Part shown: positions 16,610 through 25,021 of the stretch, one piece after another | Layout of the letters: the number at the start of each line of letters is the position of its first letter | How positions within the stretch are numbered: position 1 is the stretch's first letter | NCBI RefSeq assembly: GCF_043497005.1 | Contig: NZ_JBIEKE010000001.1 | Span: 372,001 to 436,000 of the forward strand | Source: Halobacillus_A sp043497005 | GTDB taxonomy: Bacteria; Bacillota; Bacilli; Bacillales; Halobacillaceae | Length of the DNA: 64,000 nt | Direction: 5' to 3' | Translations under genes and position numbers: made by a program | The notes under the pieces: model-generated | Told to the model about the DNA's origin: nothing | The model's database searches: none | What the model saw: the letters and a program-made list of their open reading frames with translations, nothing else

Positions 16610-18319
16610 ATGCGAAAGGTTTTCTCATATGCATCAGCGTACAAAGCATCGGCTATCATAGCTATATTACTTATGTTGATTGAATTAGCTGTCGAGCTTG
16701 TTCAACCATTATTAATGGCTCACATAATCGATGAAGGAATTATGAAAGAGAATTATACCGTAGTTTCTTTATGGGGCGGGGGACTGGTAGGGTTGTCATT
16801 ATTAGCATTTGCGGCTGGCATCACAAACTCGTTTTTCGCTGCGAATGTAAGTCAAGGAGTAGGTTTTGATCTCCGCAGGGATTTATTTAAGAAAGTACAA
16901 AGCTTTACGAATGAAAACTTTCAATCTTATTCCACGCCGAATCTAGTTACACGTATGACGAATGATGTAATTCAGATTCAAAATCTCGTACTCATGTTGA
17001 TGCGGATTGCTCTTCGGGCTCCGCTTTTTATTATATTCGCTTTAGTTATGGCTTTTACAGTAAATGTAACTTTAGCTTCTATCCTCGTCGTGTCTGTTCC
17101 TTTACTTGGTGGTTTCTTGTTCTGGGTGCTTCTGAAAGGAGTGAAGCTTTTTAAAAGTGTTCAAACTCGCTTAGACGAAGTAAATACCGTGATTCGAGAA
17201 AATTTAGCGGGCGTACGTTTAGTTAAAGGTTTTAATCGAGGAGAATATGAAGAAGAACGATTTCATGGTGTAAATCAAGAGCTTATGGTTAAAAATAAAC
17301 GTGCCTTATGGTTGATGGAAATTGCTATGCCGGTGGTTATGCTTGGCATGAATGTAATTATACTTGTTTTACTGTTCACAGGAGCTATCCAGTTAAATAT
17401 TGGCGGAGCTCAAGCTGGAGAAGTGGTCGCGATCATTAATTATGCGACAAGAATTATGTTCACTTTCTCGATCTTCTCTTTTCTTATTATGGTGTTTTCT
17501 CGAGGTAATGCTTCCGCTAATAGAGTAAGTGAGGTATTGGAGGAGAAGTCACCTGAGTTTCTTACAAATCCCCATGGGCGACGTAAGCCCTTGTTAGGAA
17601 ATATTAGATTTAAAGATGTCTCATTTTTCCGTAACCGTGTAAAAATTTTAAAAGACATTACGTTTCAAGTTCAGGCGGGTCAGATGATTGGCATCCTCGG
17701 TGAAACGGGATCAGGAAAAACATCACTGCTTCACTTGCTTCCGAGATTACATGAAAAAGAAAAGGGCAGTATCTTATTTGATGACATTGAAATGAACGAC
17801 TTAGATATTAAAAGCTTAAGGGAACAGATCAGCCTTGTTCCACAAGAAGTTCATTTGTTTTCTGGAACGGTTAAAGAAAATATTGCATGGGGGAAAGAGA
17901 AAGCTGAAGAAGAGGAGATTATTGAGGCAGCGAAACAGGCTGAAATTCACTCTTTTATTACAACGTTACCAAATGGATACGATACTATACTTGGGCAAAA
18001 AGGTGTTACTTTTTCTGGAGGGCAAAAACAACGTTTGTCTATTGCCAGAGCCCTTGTTCGCAAACCTAAGGTGTTAATTTTAGATGATAGTACGAGTGCG
18101 CTCGATGCTCATACAGAGACACGCTTGTTACAAACATTAAAAGAGCAAGAGTGTACGATTTTTATGGTAGCTCAAAAAATTAGTTCATTAAGGGCTGCCG
18201 ACCATATTTTAGTTTTGCACAAAGGTGAAGTAATTGCCCAAGGGGAGCATCATCAATTATTGCAGATAAGTCCTTATTATCAAGAAGTTTATCAATCCCA
18301 GCAAGAGGACGTGATGTAA
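16610..18319 (+). CDS. ABC exporter half-transporter with degenerate catalytic site (subunit 1)
   Basis: A 569-residue protein: six-helix membrane domain (about 1-300) then a nucleotide-binding domain. Walker A is GETGSGKTS near 373; the signature FSGGQKQR is canonical. Walker B reads VLILDDSTSALD, with Asp in place of the catalytic Glu, and the H-loop reads MVAQKIS, with Gln in place of His. Both changes are the mark of the inactive-type half of heterodimeric exporters such as BmrC/BmrD or YfiB/YfiC. The stop overlaps the next gene in TAATG. It likely exports drugs or lipids; the substrate is unknown. Confidence 0.9.
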   Translation: MRKVFSYASAYKASAIIAILLMLIELAVELVQPLLMAHIIDEGIMKENYTVVSLWGGGLVGLSLLAFAAGITNSFFAANVSQGVGFDLRRDLFKKVQSFTNENFQSYSTPNLVTRMTNDVIQIQNLVLMLMRIALRAPLFIIFALVMAFTVNVTLASILVVSVPLLGGFLFWVLLKGVKLFKSVQTRLDEVNTVIRENLAGVRLVKGFNRGEYEEERFHGVNQELMVKNKRALWLMEIAMPVVMLGMNVIILVLLFTGAIQLNIGGAQAGEVVAIINYATRIMFTFSIFSFLIMVFSRGNASANRVSEVLEEKSPEFLTNPHGRRKPLLGNIRFKDVSFFRNRVKILKDITFQVQAGQMIGILGETGSGKTSLLHLLPRLHEKEKGSILFDDIEMNDLDIKSLREQISLVPQEVHLFSGTVKENIAWGKEKAEEEEIIEAAKQAEIHSFITTLPNGYDTILGQKGVTFSGGQKQRLSIARALVRKPKVLILDDSTSALDAHTETRLLQTLKEQECTIFMVAQKISSLRAADHILVLHKGEVIAQGEHHQLLQISPYYQEVYQSQQEDVM

Positions 18320-20142
18320 TGGCAGAACCACAGTCACGAAACCAAACTCCTATAAGGAGACATCATCATGGAATCGGAACCGCTCCCCCTAAAGTAGATG
18401 ACATGAAGACAACATTAAAGCGGGTTGGGAGTTACATGGCCCATGAAAAGAAAAGATTTAAAGTGGTGCTTGCCCTTCTAGTATTAAGCTCTGCTTTGTC
18501 ATTGCTGGGCCCATATTTACTGGGGATGACAGTAGACCGGGTAATTGACCAGCCTGATGCGGGGACCCTTTGGATAATGCTGTGCTTGCTGTTTGTTGTT
18601 TACGCCTTTCACTCGCTTTTTCTCTGGCTGCAAAATTACTGGATGATTGATATTTCACAAAACACGGTATTTAGAATACGTAATCATTTGTTTTCCCATT
18701 TGCAGCGTCTGCCGATTTTATTTTTCCAAAGACGCCAGCAGGGTGAGCTTATGAGCCGGTTAACGAACGATATGGAAAACGTCAGCCGTACGCTGAATAC
18801 AGCGGTTATTCAATTCGTGACAAGTGTACTGACGATTCTAGGGACTCTTGTTATTATGTTATGGCTGAGTCCTCTGTTAACTTTATTGACCTTAACCATT
18901 GTGCCCGTCATGTATTTCGGCATGAAATGGATTACGAAGCGGACAGGGAAATATTTCAAAGAACAGCAGAAACATTTGGGTGATGTGAACGGCTATGTTG
19001 AAGAAATGTTTTCTGGTCAAACAATTATCTCCATCTTCTCAAGAGAAGAACGAGTTATCAAAGAGTTTGAGGAGAAGAATGAAGCATTAAAACAATCGGG
19101 TTACTGGGCGCAGACATATTCAGGGTTTATTCCTAAACTTATGAATATGCTGAATAACGTCAGTTTTGCGATCATTGTCGGAGCAGGCGGGTGGCTTGCT
19201 TTAAACGGAAGCATATCTATCGGAGTAATCGTGACTTTTACTACCTACTCCAGACAGTTCACTCGTCCCTTAAATGATCTGGCTAACCAGTACAACATGA
19301 TTTTATCAGCTGTTGCTGGAGCAGAACGCGTGTTTCAAGTGATTGACGAAAATGAAGAAAAGCAAGATGAAAAACAAGCGCAAGATATTAAAAACATGCG
19401 AGGAGATATTGAATTTCGGGATGTTCATTTCTCCTATGAAGAGGAAGAGCAGACGTTGTCTCATATCAATTTTCACGCTGCTCCCGGCGAGACAGTTGCT
19501 TTGGTCGGTCCGACAGGTGCTGGTAAAACAACCATCATTTCACTGCTGTCACGCTTTTATGAAATTGATGAAGGAGCTATCCTCATTGATGGCAAGGAAA
19601 TTAATACGATTACGAGGGATAGCTTACGAAATCAAATGGGAGTGGTACTACAGGATACTACATTGTTTAATACCACCATTAGAGAAAATTTACGCTATGG
19701 ACGATTAAATGCGTCGGATGAAGAAGTGGAGGAAGCTGCCAAGGCGGCCCATGCTCATGATTTTATTTCTCAGCTTCCTGACGGATATGGTACTATCCTT
19801 GATTCGGACGGGGGAGGAGTGAGTCATGGGCAGCGTCAGCTTTTATCTATTGCCCGCGCCATGATTGCAGACCCAGCCTTACTAATTTTAGATGAGGCAA
19901 CAAGCAGTATTGATACGGTGACCGAGATAAAAATTAATGATGCCCTGTCTAAGCTGATGAGAGGAAGGACGAGCTTCGTCATCGCTCACAGGTTGAATAC
20001 GATCCGGGCAGCTGATCAAATTCTAGTTCTTCAACACGGCGAGATCATCGAAAGAGGGAATCATCAAGAATTACAGAAACTGGGCGGCTTCTATTCTGAT
20101 TTAGTGAAAGCACAGCAAGCAGAAAGCCGGGCGTCTGTATAA
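18319..20142 (+). CDS. ABC exporter half-transporter with active catalytic site (subunit 2)
   Basis: A 607-residue partner of the previous gene. A soluble N-terminal tail of about 40 residues contains HHHG. The six-helix domain follows, then a nucleotide-binding domain with Walker A GPTGAGKTT, Walker B LLILDEATSSID (Glu present) and H-loop VIAHRLNTI (His present). The signature is degenerate (GVSHGQRQ instead of LSGGQ). In the dimer this odd signature faces the Asp/Gln Walker site of subunit 1, giving one dead and one live ATP site. That complementarity strongly supports a heterodimer. It is YfiC-like in layout. Confidence 0.9.
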   Translation: MAEPQSRNQTPIRRHHHGIGTAPPKVDDMKTTLKRVGSYMAHEKKRFKVVLALLVLSSALSLLGPYLLGMTVDRVIDQPDAGTLWIMLCLLFVVYAFHSLFLWLQNYWMIDISQNTVFRIRNHLFSHLQRLPILFFQRRQQGELMSRLTNDMENVSRTLNTAVIQFVTSVLTILGTLVIMLWLSPLLTLLTLTIVPVMYFGMKWITKRTGKYFKEQQKHLGDVNGYVEEMFSGQTIISIFSREERVIKEFEEKNEALKQSGYWAQTYSGFIPKLMNMLNNVSFAIIVGAGGWLALNGSISIGVIVTFTTYSRQFTRPLNDLANQYNMILSAVAGAERVFQVIDENEEKQDEKQAQDIKNMRGDIEFRDVHFSYEEEEQTLSHINFHAAPGETVALVGPTGAGKTTIISLLSRFYEIDEGAILIDGKEINTITRDSLRNQMGVVLQDTTLFNTTIRENLRYGRLNASDEEVEEAAKAAHAHDFISQLPDGYGTILDSDGGGVSHGQRQLLSIARAMIADPALLILDEATSSIDTVTEIKINDALSKLMRGRTSFVIAHRLNTIRAADQILVLQHGEIIERGNHQELQKLGGFYSDLVKAQQAESRASV

Positions 20143-20175
20143 AAAATGATGCATCTTTTGAGTAAGATGCATCAT
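20141..20175 (-). terminator. Terminator for the tetR end of the ABC-2 operon
   Basis: ATGATGCATCTT (20146-20157) and AAGATGCATCAT (20164-20175) form a perfect 12-bp stem. On the minus strand it is followed by TTTTT. It lies between convergent genes. Confidence 0.85.
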
Positions 20176-20828
20176 GACTTTGGAGAAAGCCCATGCATGA
20201 TAAAATGTATGGTTCTCTCCATTTCTTCTTCGTCATTCCATTCAAGCTGCGGCGAAATAATAAAGCGTGTTAATATAAATCCGATCATGGTCGTCATTAC
20301 CATTCTAATAATTGTTGGAGCAGGAAAATCCACCAGTTTGTTTTCTTGTTTATAATGATGTATCACACGGTTAAACCGGGGATAGACTTCCTCAAGAAAG
20401 ACTTTCTGAAATTGTTCTTTTAATTCTTCGTGAAATGACATTTCCTGAAGCATGATTTGAACTAAGGGACGATTTTCTTTCACGAAATTATAACGGTTTT
20501 TCATAATTTTAGATAGAAATTTTTCGAAGTTCTCTGGAAGTTCTTCAAATACTTGAGTCGTAAAGTGAGAAGCGAATATAGGGAGTGTAAACTTTATCAT
20601 TACAGGAGTGACAATGGAAATCAGCAAATCTTTCTTAGTTTTATAATGCCGGAAAATTGTCCCTTCAGCGACTCCTGCTTTAGCAGCAATCTCGCTTGTA
20701 GACGAGGAGGCATAGCCTTTTTCTGCAAAAATTTCTACAGCTGCTTTTAAAATCTGAGCTTGCTTTGGCGTTTTTTTCTGTTCATCTTCTTCGAGAAGTT
20801 TTAATAGGTCGTTAAAGTCTTCAGTCAT
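20172..20828 (-). CDS. TetR/AcrR-family repressor of the adjacent ABC-2 exporter
   Basis: About 218 residues. The N-terminal helix-turn-helix (residues 18-65) shows the TetR pattern ILKAAVEIFAEKGYASSSTS, then EIAAKAGVAEGTIFRHYKTK. The rest is a helical ligand domain without recognisable specificity. ATG 20828 is chosen, with GAGAGGTG upstream. It is the last gene of a minus-strand operon after the ATPase and permease. Two matching 16-bp dyads flank the operon promoter, so negative autoregulation with induction by an exported compound is likely (inference). Confidence 0.88.
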   Translation of the reverse strand: MTEDFNDLLKLLEEDEQKKTPKQAQILKAAVEIFAEKGYASSSTSEIAAKAGVAEGTIFRHYKTKKDLLISIVTPVMIKFTLPIFASHFTTQVFEELPENFEKFLSKIMKNRYNFVKENRPLVQIMLQEMSFHEELKEQFQKVFLEEVYPRFNRVIHHYKQENKLVDFPAPTIIRMVMTTMIGFILTRFIISPQLEWNDEEEMERTIHFIMHGLSPKS

Positions 20829-20860
20829 TGGATTCACCTCTCATAATTGGGTTAATCGTA

Positions 20861-21877
20861 CTATAAACTTCGATGTCTCTTCAAGGCGAATATATTAAGG
20901 CTTGTGAACAAAATGATGAATCCTAATAAAACGTACAACTGCGACTGAAAGTCAGTAAATCCTTCGCTTCTTAGCATAATTCCACGTAAAGCCTCAGCCC
21001 CATATGTTAATGGCATGACTTTCCCGATAGCTTGCAGCCAGTCGGCCAATCCCTCTATAGGAAAGAGCCCTGAAAAGAAAACCTGCGGTACAATCACGAG
21101 TGGAATAAATTGAATCATTTGAAATTCATTTTTAGCAAATGCTGATAAAAGTGTGCCTAAACTTAAAGCCGTTAACGCTAATAAAAAGGTCACGAGTAAA
21201 ACGTAAAGAAAATAACCTTCCATATATACATCAAGCACATAAATAGAGTAAGCAGCAATTAAAAAGGATTGCAAGATCGTAAATAAGCCAAAGCCTAATA
21301 AATAGCCGAAAACTAATTCACTTCGCTTTAGCGGAGTGGAAAGAATGCGTTCTAACGTTCCTTGTGTCCGCTCGCGCAAGAAAGAAACACCACCAACGAT
21401 GAAAACGAAGAAAAATACAAAGAAACCGATTAAAACAGGCCCAATGTAATCAAATAATTCTAAATCGTCAGATCCATGCCAGAAATGTAACTCAAATGGC
21501 TTGGATGAGACCTCTCTATTTGTATTTTGGAGCAAATCCTTTATAGAGGATGTGATAGTCGGGTCACTGCCTTCAATGGTGACAACTGGCTGACTATCCT
21601 TCCAGAGAATATAAGCATCAATTGTTGCTTCTGCTATTTCTTCCTGGGCCTCCGCTTCGGAGAGACTCGTTACTTTTACGTCTTCCTCATCAGATAAATG
21701 TTCTTTGAAAGAACCAGGGACACCTATCGTTGCAATTTCTAATGTGGTTTCGTCACTATCCAGCACGAGCCACATGAGAGTGAAAACAAAGATAGGAGCT
21801 AAGATCAACAGTGCCATACTGCGTTTATCTCTACGGAACTGTGTAAATATTCTTCGGGTTACCGTCCAAGTATTCAT
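20861..21877 (-). CDS. ABC-2 type permease
   Basis: About 338 residues. One N-terminal membrane helix (SMALLILAPIFVFTLMWLV) is followed by a large extracellular loop of about 140 residues and then five helices, including VGGVSFLRERTQGTLERIL and FIPLVIVPQVFFSGLFPIEG. This is the layout of ABC-2 drug or lantibiotic exporters (YhgE/YfiM-like). The start at 21877 overlaps the ATPase stop as ATGA. The longer reading frame from 21931 lies inside the ATPase gene and is rejected. It forms a complex with the ATPase encoded just upstream. Confidence 0.9.
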   Translation of the reverse strand: MNTWTVTRRIFTQFRRDKRSMALLILAPIFVFTLMWLVLDSDETTLEIATIGVPGSFKEHLSDEEDVKVTSLSEAEAQEEIAEATIDAYILWKDSQPVVTIEGSDPTITSSIKDLLQNTNREVSSKPFELHFWHGSDDLELFDYIGPVLIGFFVFFFVFIVGGVSFLRERTQGTLERILSTPLKRSELVFGYLLGFGLFTILQSFLIAAYSIYVLDVYMEGYFLYVLLVTFLLALTALSLGTLLSAFAKNEFQMIQFIPLVIVPQVFFSGLFPIEGLADWLQAIGKVMPLTYGAEALRGIMLRSEGFTDFQSQLYVLLGFIILFTSLNIFALKRHRSL

Positions 21878-22596
21878 TTTGCCGCACCCCCATAGTAAAG
21901 AAAAACATCTTCTATCGTAGTTGCTTGACAATCGGATTTAAGCTTCTCAGGTGTATTCATAGCGATAATGTTACCCTCACGCAGCATCGCTAAACGATCG
22001 CATTTTTCAGCTTCATCCATCACATGCGTAGTCAGGATAATGGTGACCCCTTTATCTTTAAGCTGACGCAGTTCGTCCCATATGGATCGGCGAAGCACAG
22101 GATCAATCCCTACTGTTGGCTCATCAAGGAGGATCAACTCTGGATCATGGAGAAGAGCAGCTGCTAAAGACAGTCTTCTTTTCATCCCCCCAGAGTAAGT
22201 TTCAACGATTTGATCGATATAATCGCTTAAACCCACCATCTCCATTACTTTACTAATTCGCTGCTTTTTTTCTTGTTTGTTTAAGCGATATATAGAGGCG
22301 AAGAAATTAAGGTTTTCTTTACCTGTAAGTTCTAGGTAAAGGGCATCGGATTGAGCCATGAATCCATAGCGTTTCATTTGAGCTAAGGATGGCATTTTTT
22401 CTCCGTTAATATAAACAGAACCATTGGAAGGTTTTAATAAACCCGTAATTAATTTTACCAAGGTCGTTTTGCCGGAACCTGAAGGTCCGAGTAAACCAAA
22501 AATTTCTCCCTTATTCATGCTGAGGGTTATGTTGGATAAAACAATTTTTTTCCCGAATTGATGAGAAACATTTTGTAGATCAACCACACTTTTCAT
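21874..22596 (-). CDS. ABC transporter ATP-binding protein (ABC-2 exporter)
   Basis: A 240-residue ATPase with Walker A GPSGSGKTT near 38, Q-loop FMAQSDALY, signature YSGGMKRR near 139, Walker B LILLDEPTVGID near 158 and H-loop TTHVMDEAE. These motifs match efflux ATPases that pair with one ABC-2 permease. GGGGAGGAGAG precedes the ATG. It is the first gene of the operon, with the promoter and two TetR-type dyads immediately upstream. Confidence 0.92.
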   Translation of the reverse strand: MKSVVDLQNVSHQFGKKIVLSNITLSMNKGEIFGLLGPSGSGKTTLVKLITGLLKPSNGSVYINGEKMPSLAQMKRYGFMAQSDALYLELTGKENLNFFASIYRLNKQEKKQRISKVMEMVGLSDYIDQIVETYSGGMKRRLSLAAALLHDPELILLDEPTVGIDPVLRRSIWDELRQLKDKGVTIILTTHVMDEAEKCDRLAMLREGNIIAMNTPEKLKSDCQATTIEDVFLYYGGAAK

Positions 22597-22615
22597 AATG
22601 CTCTCCTCCCCAATA

Positions 22616-22680
22616 GTGAGTGGTTACTCACATCTATTATAAAGTCTTTATCTCAAAAAGTGAAGTGAGTAATCACTTAC
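22616..22680 (-). promoter_or_regulatory. Promoter of the ABC-2/tetR operon with two operator dyads
   Basis: GTGAGTGGTTACTCAC (22616-22631) and GTGAGTAATCACTTAC (22665-22680) share the pattern GTGAGTnnnnACTyAC. Between them, on the minus strand, lie -10 TATAAT (22641-22636) and, 17 bp away, -35 TTCACT (22664-22659). One dyad abuts the -35 and the other covers the start point. This layout fits repression by the TetR protein of the same operon. Confidence 0.7.
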
Positions 22681-22760
22681 ATAAATAATAAAAAAATAGA
22701 CAAGTTTCTTAGGCATGTACGCATACATATAAATTAAACATGCCTTAAGGAGGGAATAAG

Positions 22761-23219
22761 TTGAAAGCCTTAGTATTATCAGGGAAGAAAATTATGTGGA
22801 TTTGCAGTGGGTGTGTGTTATTTGCAGCACTATTATTTGTATTTAATTCATTTGGCGGATCGATCCCTACATTTTCTGGAGAAGATGCAGAGGAAGAAGT
22901 GAGAACCGTAAACTTAGTGACAGGAGAATTTAAAGCAGAGACGGCAGATGGGGAAGAAATTGAAACTTATCGCTGGGACCCTGGCACGATCTTTGCTGAA
23001 AAGGGGGAACCTTTTAAATTAAGCATTTATGGAGTCAATGGAGAGGAGCATCCTTTTGTTATAGAAGGAACGGATCAAGAAGGAATTGTTCACAAGGGGA
23101 ATGAAACTGTGGTGGATCTGCAGTTTGATAAAAAGGGAGTATACCGGATGATTTGCACAACACATGCAGATTTTGAAACAGATGGCCCGATGGTAGCTTA
23201 TATCGTAGTTGGAGATTAA
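22761..23219 (+). CDS. Membrane-anchored cupredoxin-like protein
   Basis: A 152-residue protein with one N-terminal membrane anchor (IMWICSGCVLFAALLFVF) and an extracellular cupredoxin-type domain. Type I copper ligands are visible in order: His in GEEHPFVIEG, then Cys and His in MICTTHADF, and Met in DGPMVAYIV. Such domains carry electrons or bind copper at the outer membrane face. The start is TTG, fixed by TAAGGAGGGAATAAG. Monocistronic; a terminator follows directly. No oxidase genes are close. Confidence 0.8.
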   Translation: MKALVLSGKKIMWICSGCVLFAALLFVFNSFGGSIPTFSGEDAEEEVRTVNLVTGEFKAETADGEEIETYRWDPGTIFAEKGEPFKLSIYGVNGEEHPFVIEGTDQEGIVHKGNETVVDLQFDKKGVYRMICTTHADFETDGPMVAYIVVGD

Positions 23220-23228
23220 CAAAGAAGA

Positions 23229-23262
23229 AAGCCCTCTATTCTACAGAGATAGAGGGCTTTTC
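23229..23262 (+). terminator. Terminator of the cupredoxin gene
   Basis: AAGCCCTCTAT (23229-23239) pairs with ATAGAGGGCTT (23249-23259), followed by TT. Confidence 0.88.
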
Positions 23263-23331
23263 CTGTTAAGAGACGTTCAATTCGATTGATTTCTTTTTTA
23301 TTAAGCCCTGTTATCGTTTGGGTGCCGGCTT

Positions 23332-24053
23332 TTATATTTGGGACAAAGCTGATTCATCAGCAATAAGCGTTACTTGCGGGTGTGTAGTTAAAATAGAGGC
23401 TGGAAAATCTTCTGTTACATTGCCTTCTAATAATCTGCGAAGCACGCTGGATTTTTTTTTACCGGAAGCCAGTAGTAGAATTTCTTTGCTTTCAACAATG
23501 GATCTTATCCCCATTGTAATAGCGTGGCGGGGGACTTCATTTACATTTGAAAAATATCTGGCATTGGCTTGTCGAGTGGATTCCAAAAGGTCAATGCCAT
23601 GAGTTCGACTCTCAAACGAAGTTCCTGGTTCATTAAAGCCAATATGTCCGTTTTGGCCAATGCCCAATAGTTGAAGGTCAATGCCTCCTAATTTTTCTAT
23701 CAATCGGTCATAATGTTGACACTCTTTTGACAGGTCTTTAGCTGTCCCCTCAGGCAGATAGGTGTGTTGCAGCTGGATATCAATATTACTGAATAAGTGT
23801 TCTTTCATGTACGTGTGGTAACTCTGAGGATGCTCCTCGCCCAATCCCACATACTCATCAAGGTTTATTGTCGAAGCATCTCGATAAGAAGTATGCTTTC
23901 ATGGTCTTCTATTATTCTTCTATAAGTTCCTACAGGAGTTCCGCCTGTCGCTAGACCTAAAATAGAAGAAGGATGGTCTTTAACTTTATTAATGATGATT
24001 TGACCTGCATGAGCACTCATTTCTTCGTAAGATGCCACTTTAATGATTTTCAT
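23332..24053 (-). pseudogene. nagB: nagB, glucosamine-6-phosphate deaminase, interrupted by a frameshift
   Basis: The first frame (24053 to 23865) encodes MKIIKVASYEEMSAHAG, then LATGGTPVGTYRRIIEDH, and runs out of register. The downstream frame resumes with HTSYRDASTINLDEYVGLG and continues through LGIGQNGHIGFNEPG to the end. Joining them needs one extra base at the A run in CATGAAAGCAT (near 23911). The joined protein would be 240 residues, normal for NagB, and all catalytic blocks are present. It is therefore either a recent pseudogene or a homopolymer sequencing error. The intact enzyme converts GlcN-6-P to fructose-6-P. GAAGGAGAG marks the start. Confidence 0.88.
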
Positions 24054-24071
24054 TGAATACACTCTCCTTCG

Positions 24072-24788
24072 TTAAAAGCGCTTAGAGGTGAATTTAAAGG
24101 TGTATTTCTCACTTCTATAGTAAAGCTTAGTAAATTCAAAGATCGTATCATCTTCAAAGTAAGCCCATAAATTCATAGACAGTATAGATGAATCATTTTC
24201 AAGCTGCAGAGTTTTCTTTAACACTTCATTTGGCGATAAAGGTAAAATTTCTCCTTGTCTTTCTTTGATCACATATCCTTTTTTCTCCACATAATCGTAT
24301 TTAGATTTTGTCATCACTTCGACTGAAAGGTCAGGAAATAAAGAAACTGGCATATACGTTTCCTCTAAGATCATAGGCTCGTCATCTACACATCTCAATC
24401 TCCTTATAAAGAAGACTTTCTCTCCCTCCTTGAGTTGTAAAGTTTCTTTGATGGTTTCACTAGGGTTTTGCATATTAAAATCTAAAATTTGATTGGTAGG
24501 CGTTTGGTTTAAGTGAGTCATTTCTTCAGTAAAACTTTGTAAACGATAGATATCGTGTTCAATCTTTACATTTTTTACATAGGTCCCGCTTCCTCTAACT
24601 TTATAGAGAATATCTTCTTGTACCAGAAGTTGTATAGCTTGTCTTATAGTTACACGACTAACTTGATACTTTGTAACAAGTTTATTTTCTGAGGGAATGG
24701 CCTCATCTTTATTTAATTTGGCTTTAATAATATCTTTTTTTATTTGCTCTGCTACTTGTTTATATAAAGGGGAGCCGGTATTCAACAT
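24072..24788 (-). CDS. GntR-family regulator with UTRA domain (NagR-like)
   Basis: About 238 residues: an N-terminal winged helix (LYKQVAEQIKKDIIKAKLNK, PSENKLVTKYQVSRVTIRQA) and a C-terminal UTRA effector domain (from about 90; FFIRRLRCVDDEPMILEETY). HutC/NagR-type members sense sugar phosphates. It lies 18 nt before nagB on the same strand and diverges from the GH4-chbG-PTS operon, so it probably controls both. ATG 24788 is preferred over 24797 because AGGATGGTG lies ahead of it. The likely effector is GlcN-6-P, GlcNAc-6-P or the phosphorylated disaccharide (inference). Confidence 0.88.
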   Translation of the reverse strand: MLNTGSPLYKQVAEQIKKDIIKAKLNKDEAIPSENKLVTKYQVSRVTIRQAIQLLVQEDILYKVRGSGTYVKNVKIEHDIYRLQSFTEEMTHLNQTPTNQILDFNMQNPSETIKETLQLKEGEKVFFIRRLRCVDDEPMILEETYMPVSLFPDLSVEVMTKSKYDYVEKKGYVIKERQGEILPLSPNEVLKKTLQLENDSSILSMNLWAYFEDDTIFEFTKLYYRSEKYTFKFTSKRF

Positions 24789-24814
24789 GGTCACCATCCT
24801 GTTTTAAAAGTTAA

Positions 24815-24828
24815 CTTGTATTAATACA
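24815..24828. promoter_or_regulatory. Putative GntR operator near the gntR start
   Basis: CTTGTATTAATACA contains the perfect 12-bp palindrome TGTATTAATACA (24817-24828). Its left half, ACTTGTATTAA, recurs at 24961 inside the divergent promoter. It lies 27 nt upstream of the gntR start. Confidence 0.55.
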
Positions 24829-24956
24829 TAATACAACTATAAATCATATAAAGGTAAATTTCATCCATTTTATTATTTATACTTTCAATTATCTAAATAC
24901 TTCCATTAAAGCAAATTATTTATTCTTTATAATACATATTTAATTCATGTTTGGTA

Positions 24957-24985
24957 TTGTACTTGTATTAAATTAGTGTTATAAA
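24957..24985 (+). promoter_or_regulatory. Promoter of the GH4-chbG-PTS operon with operator half-site
   Basis: -35 TTGTAC (24957-24962), 17-bp spacer, -10 TATAAA (24980-24985). The spacer holds CTTGTATTAAATTAG, which repeats the core of the palindrome at 24815. Binding there would block the promoter. Confidence 0.6.
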
Positions 24986-25021
24986 TAAATTAACAGATAA
25001 TTTAAAGAGAGGAGACAAACC

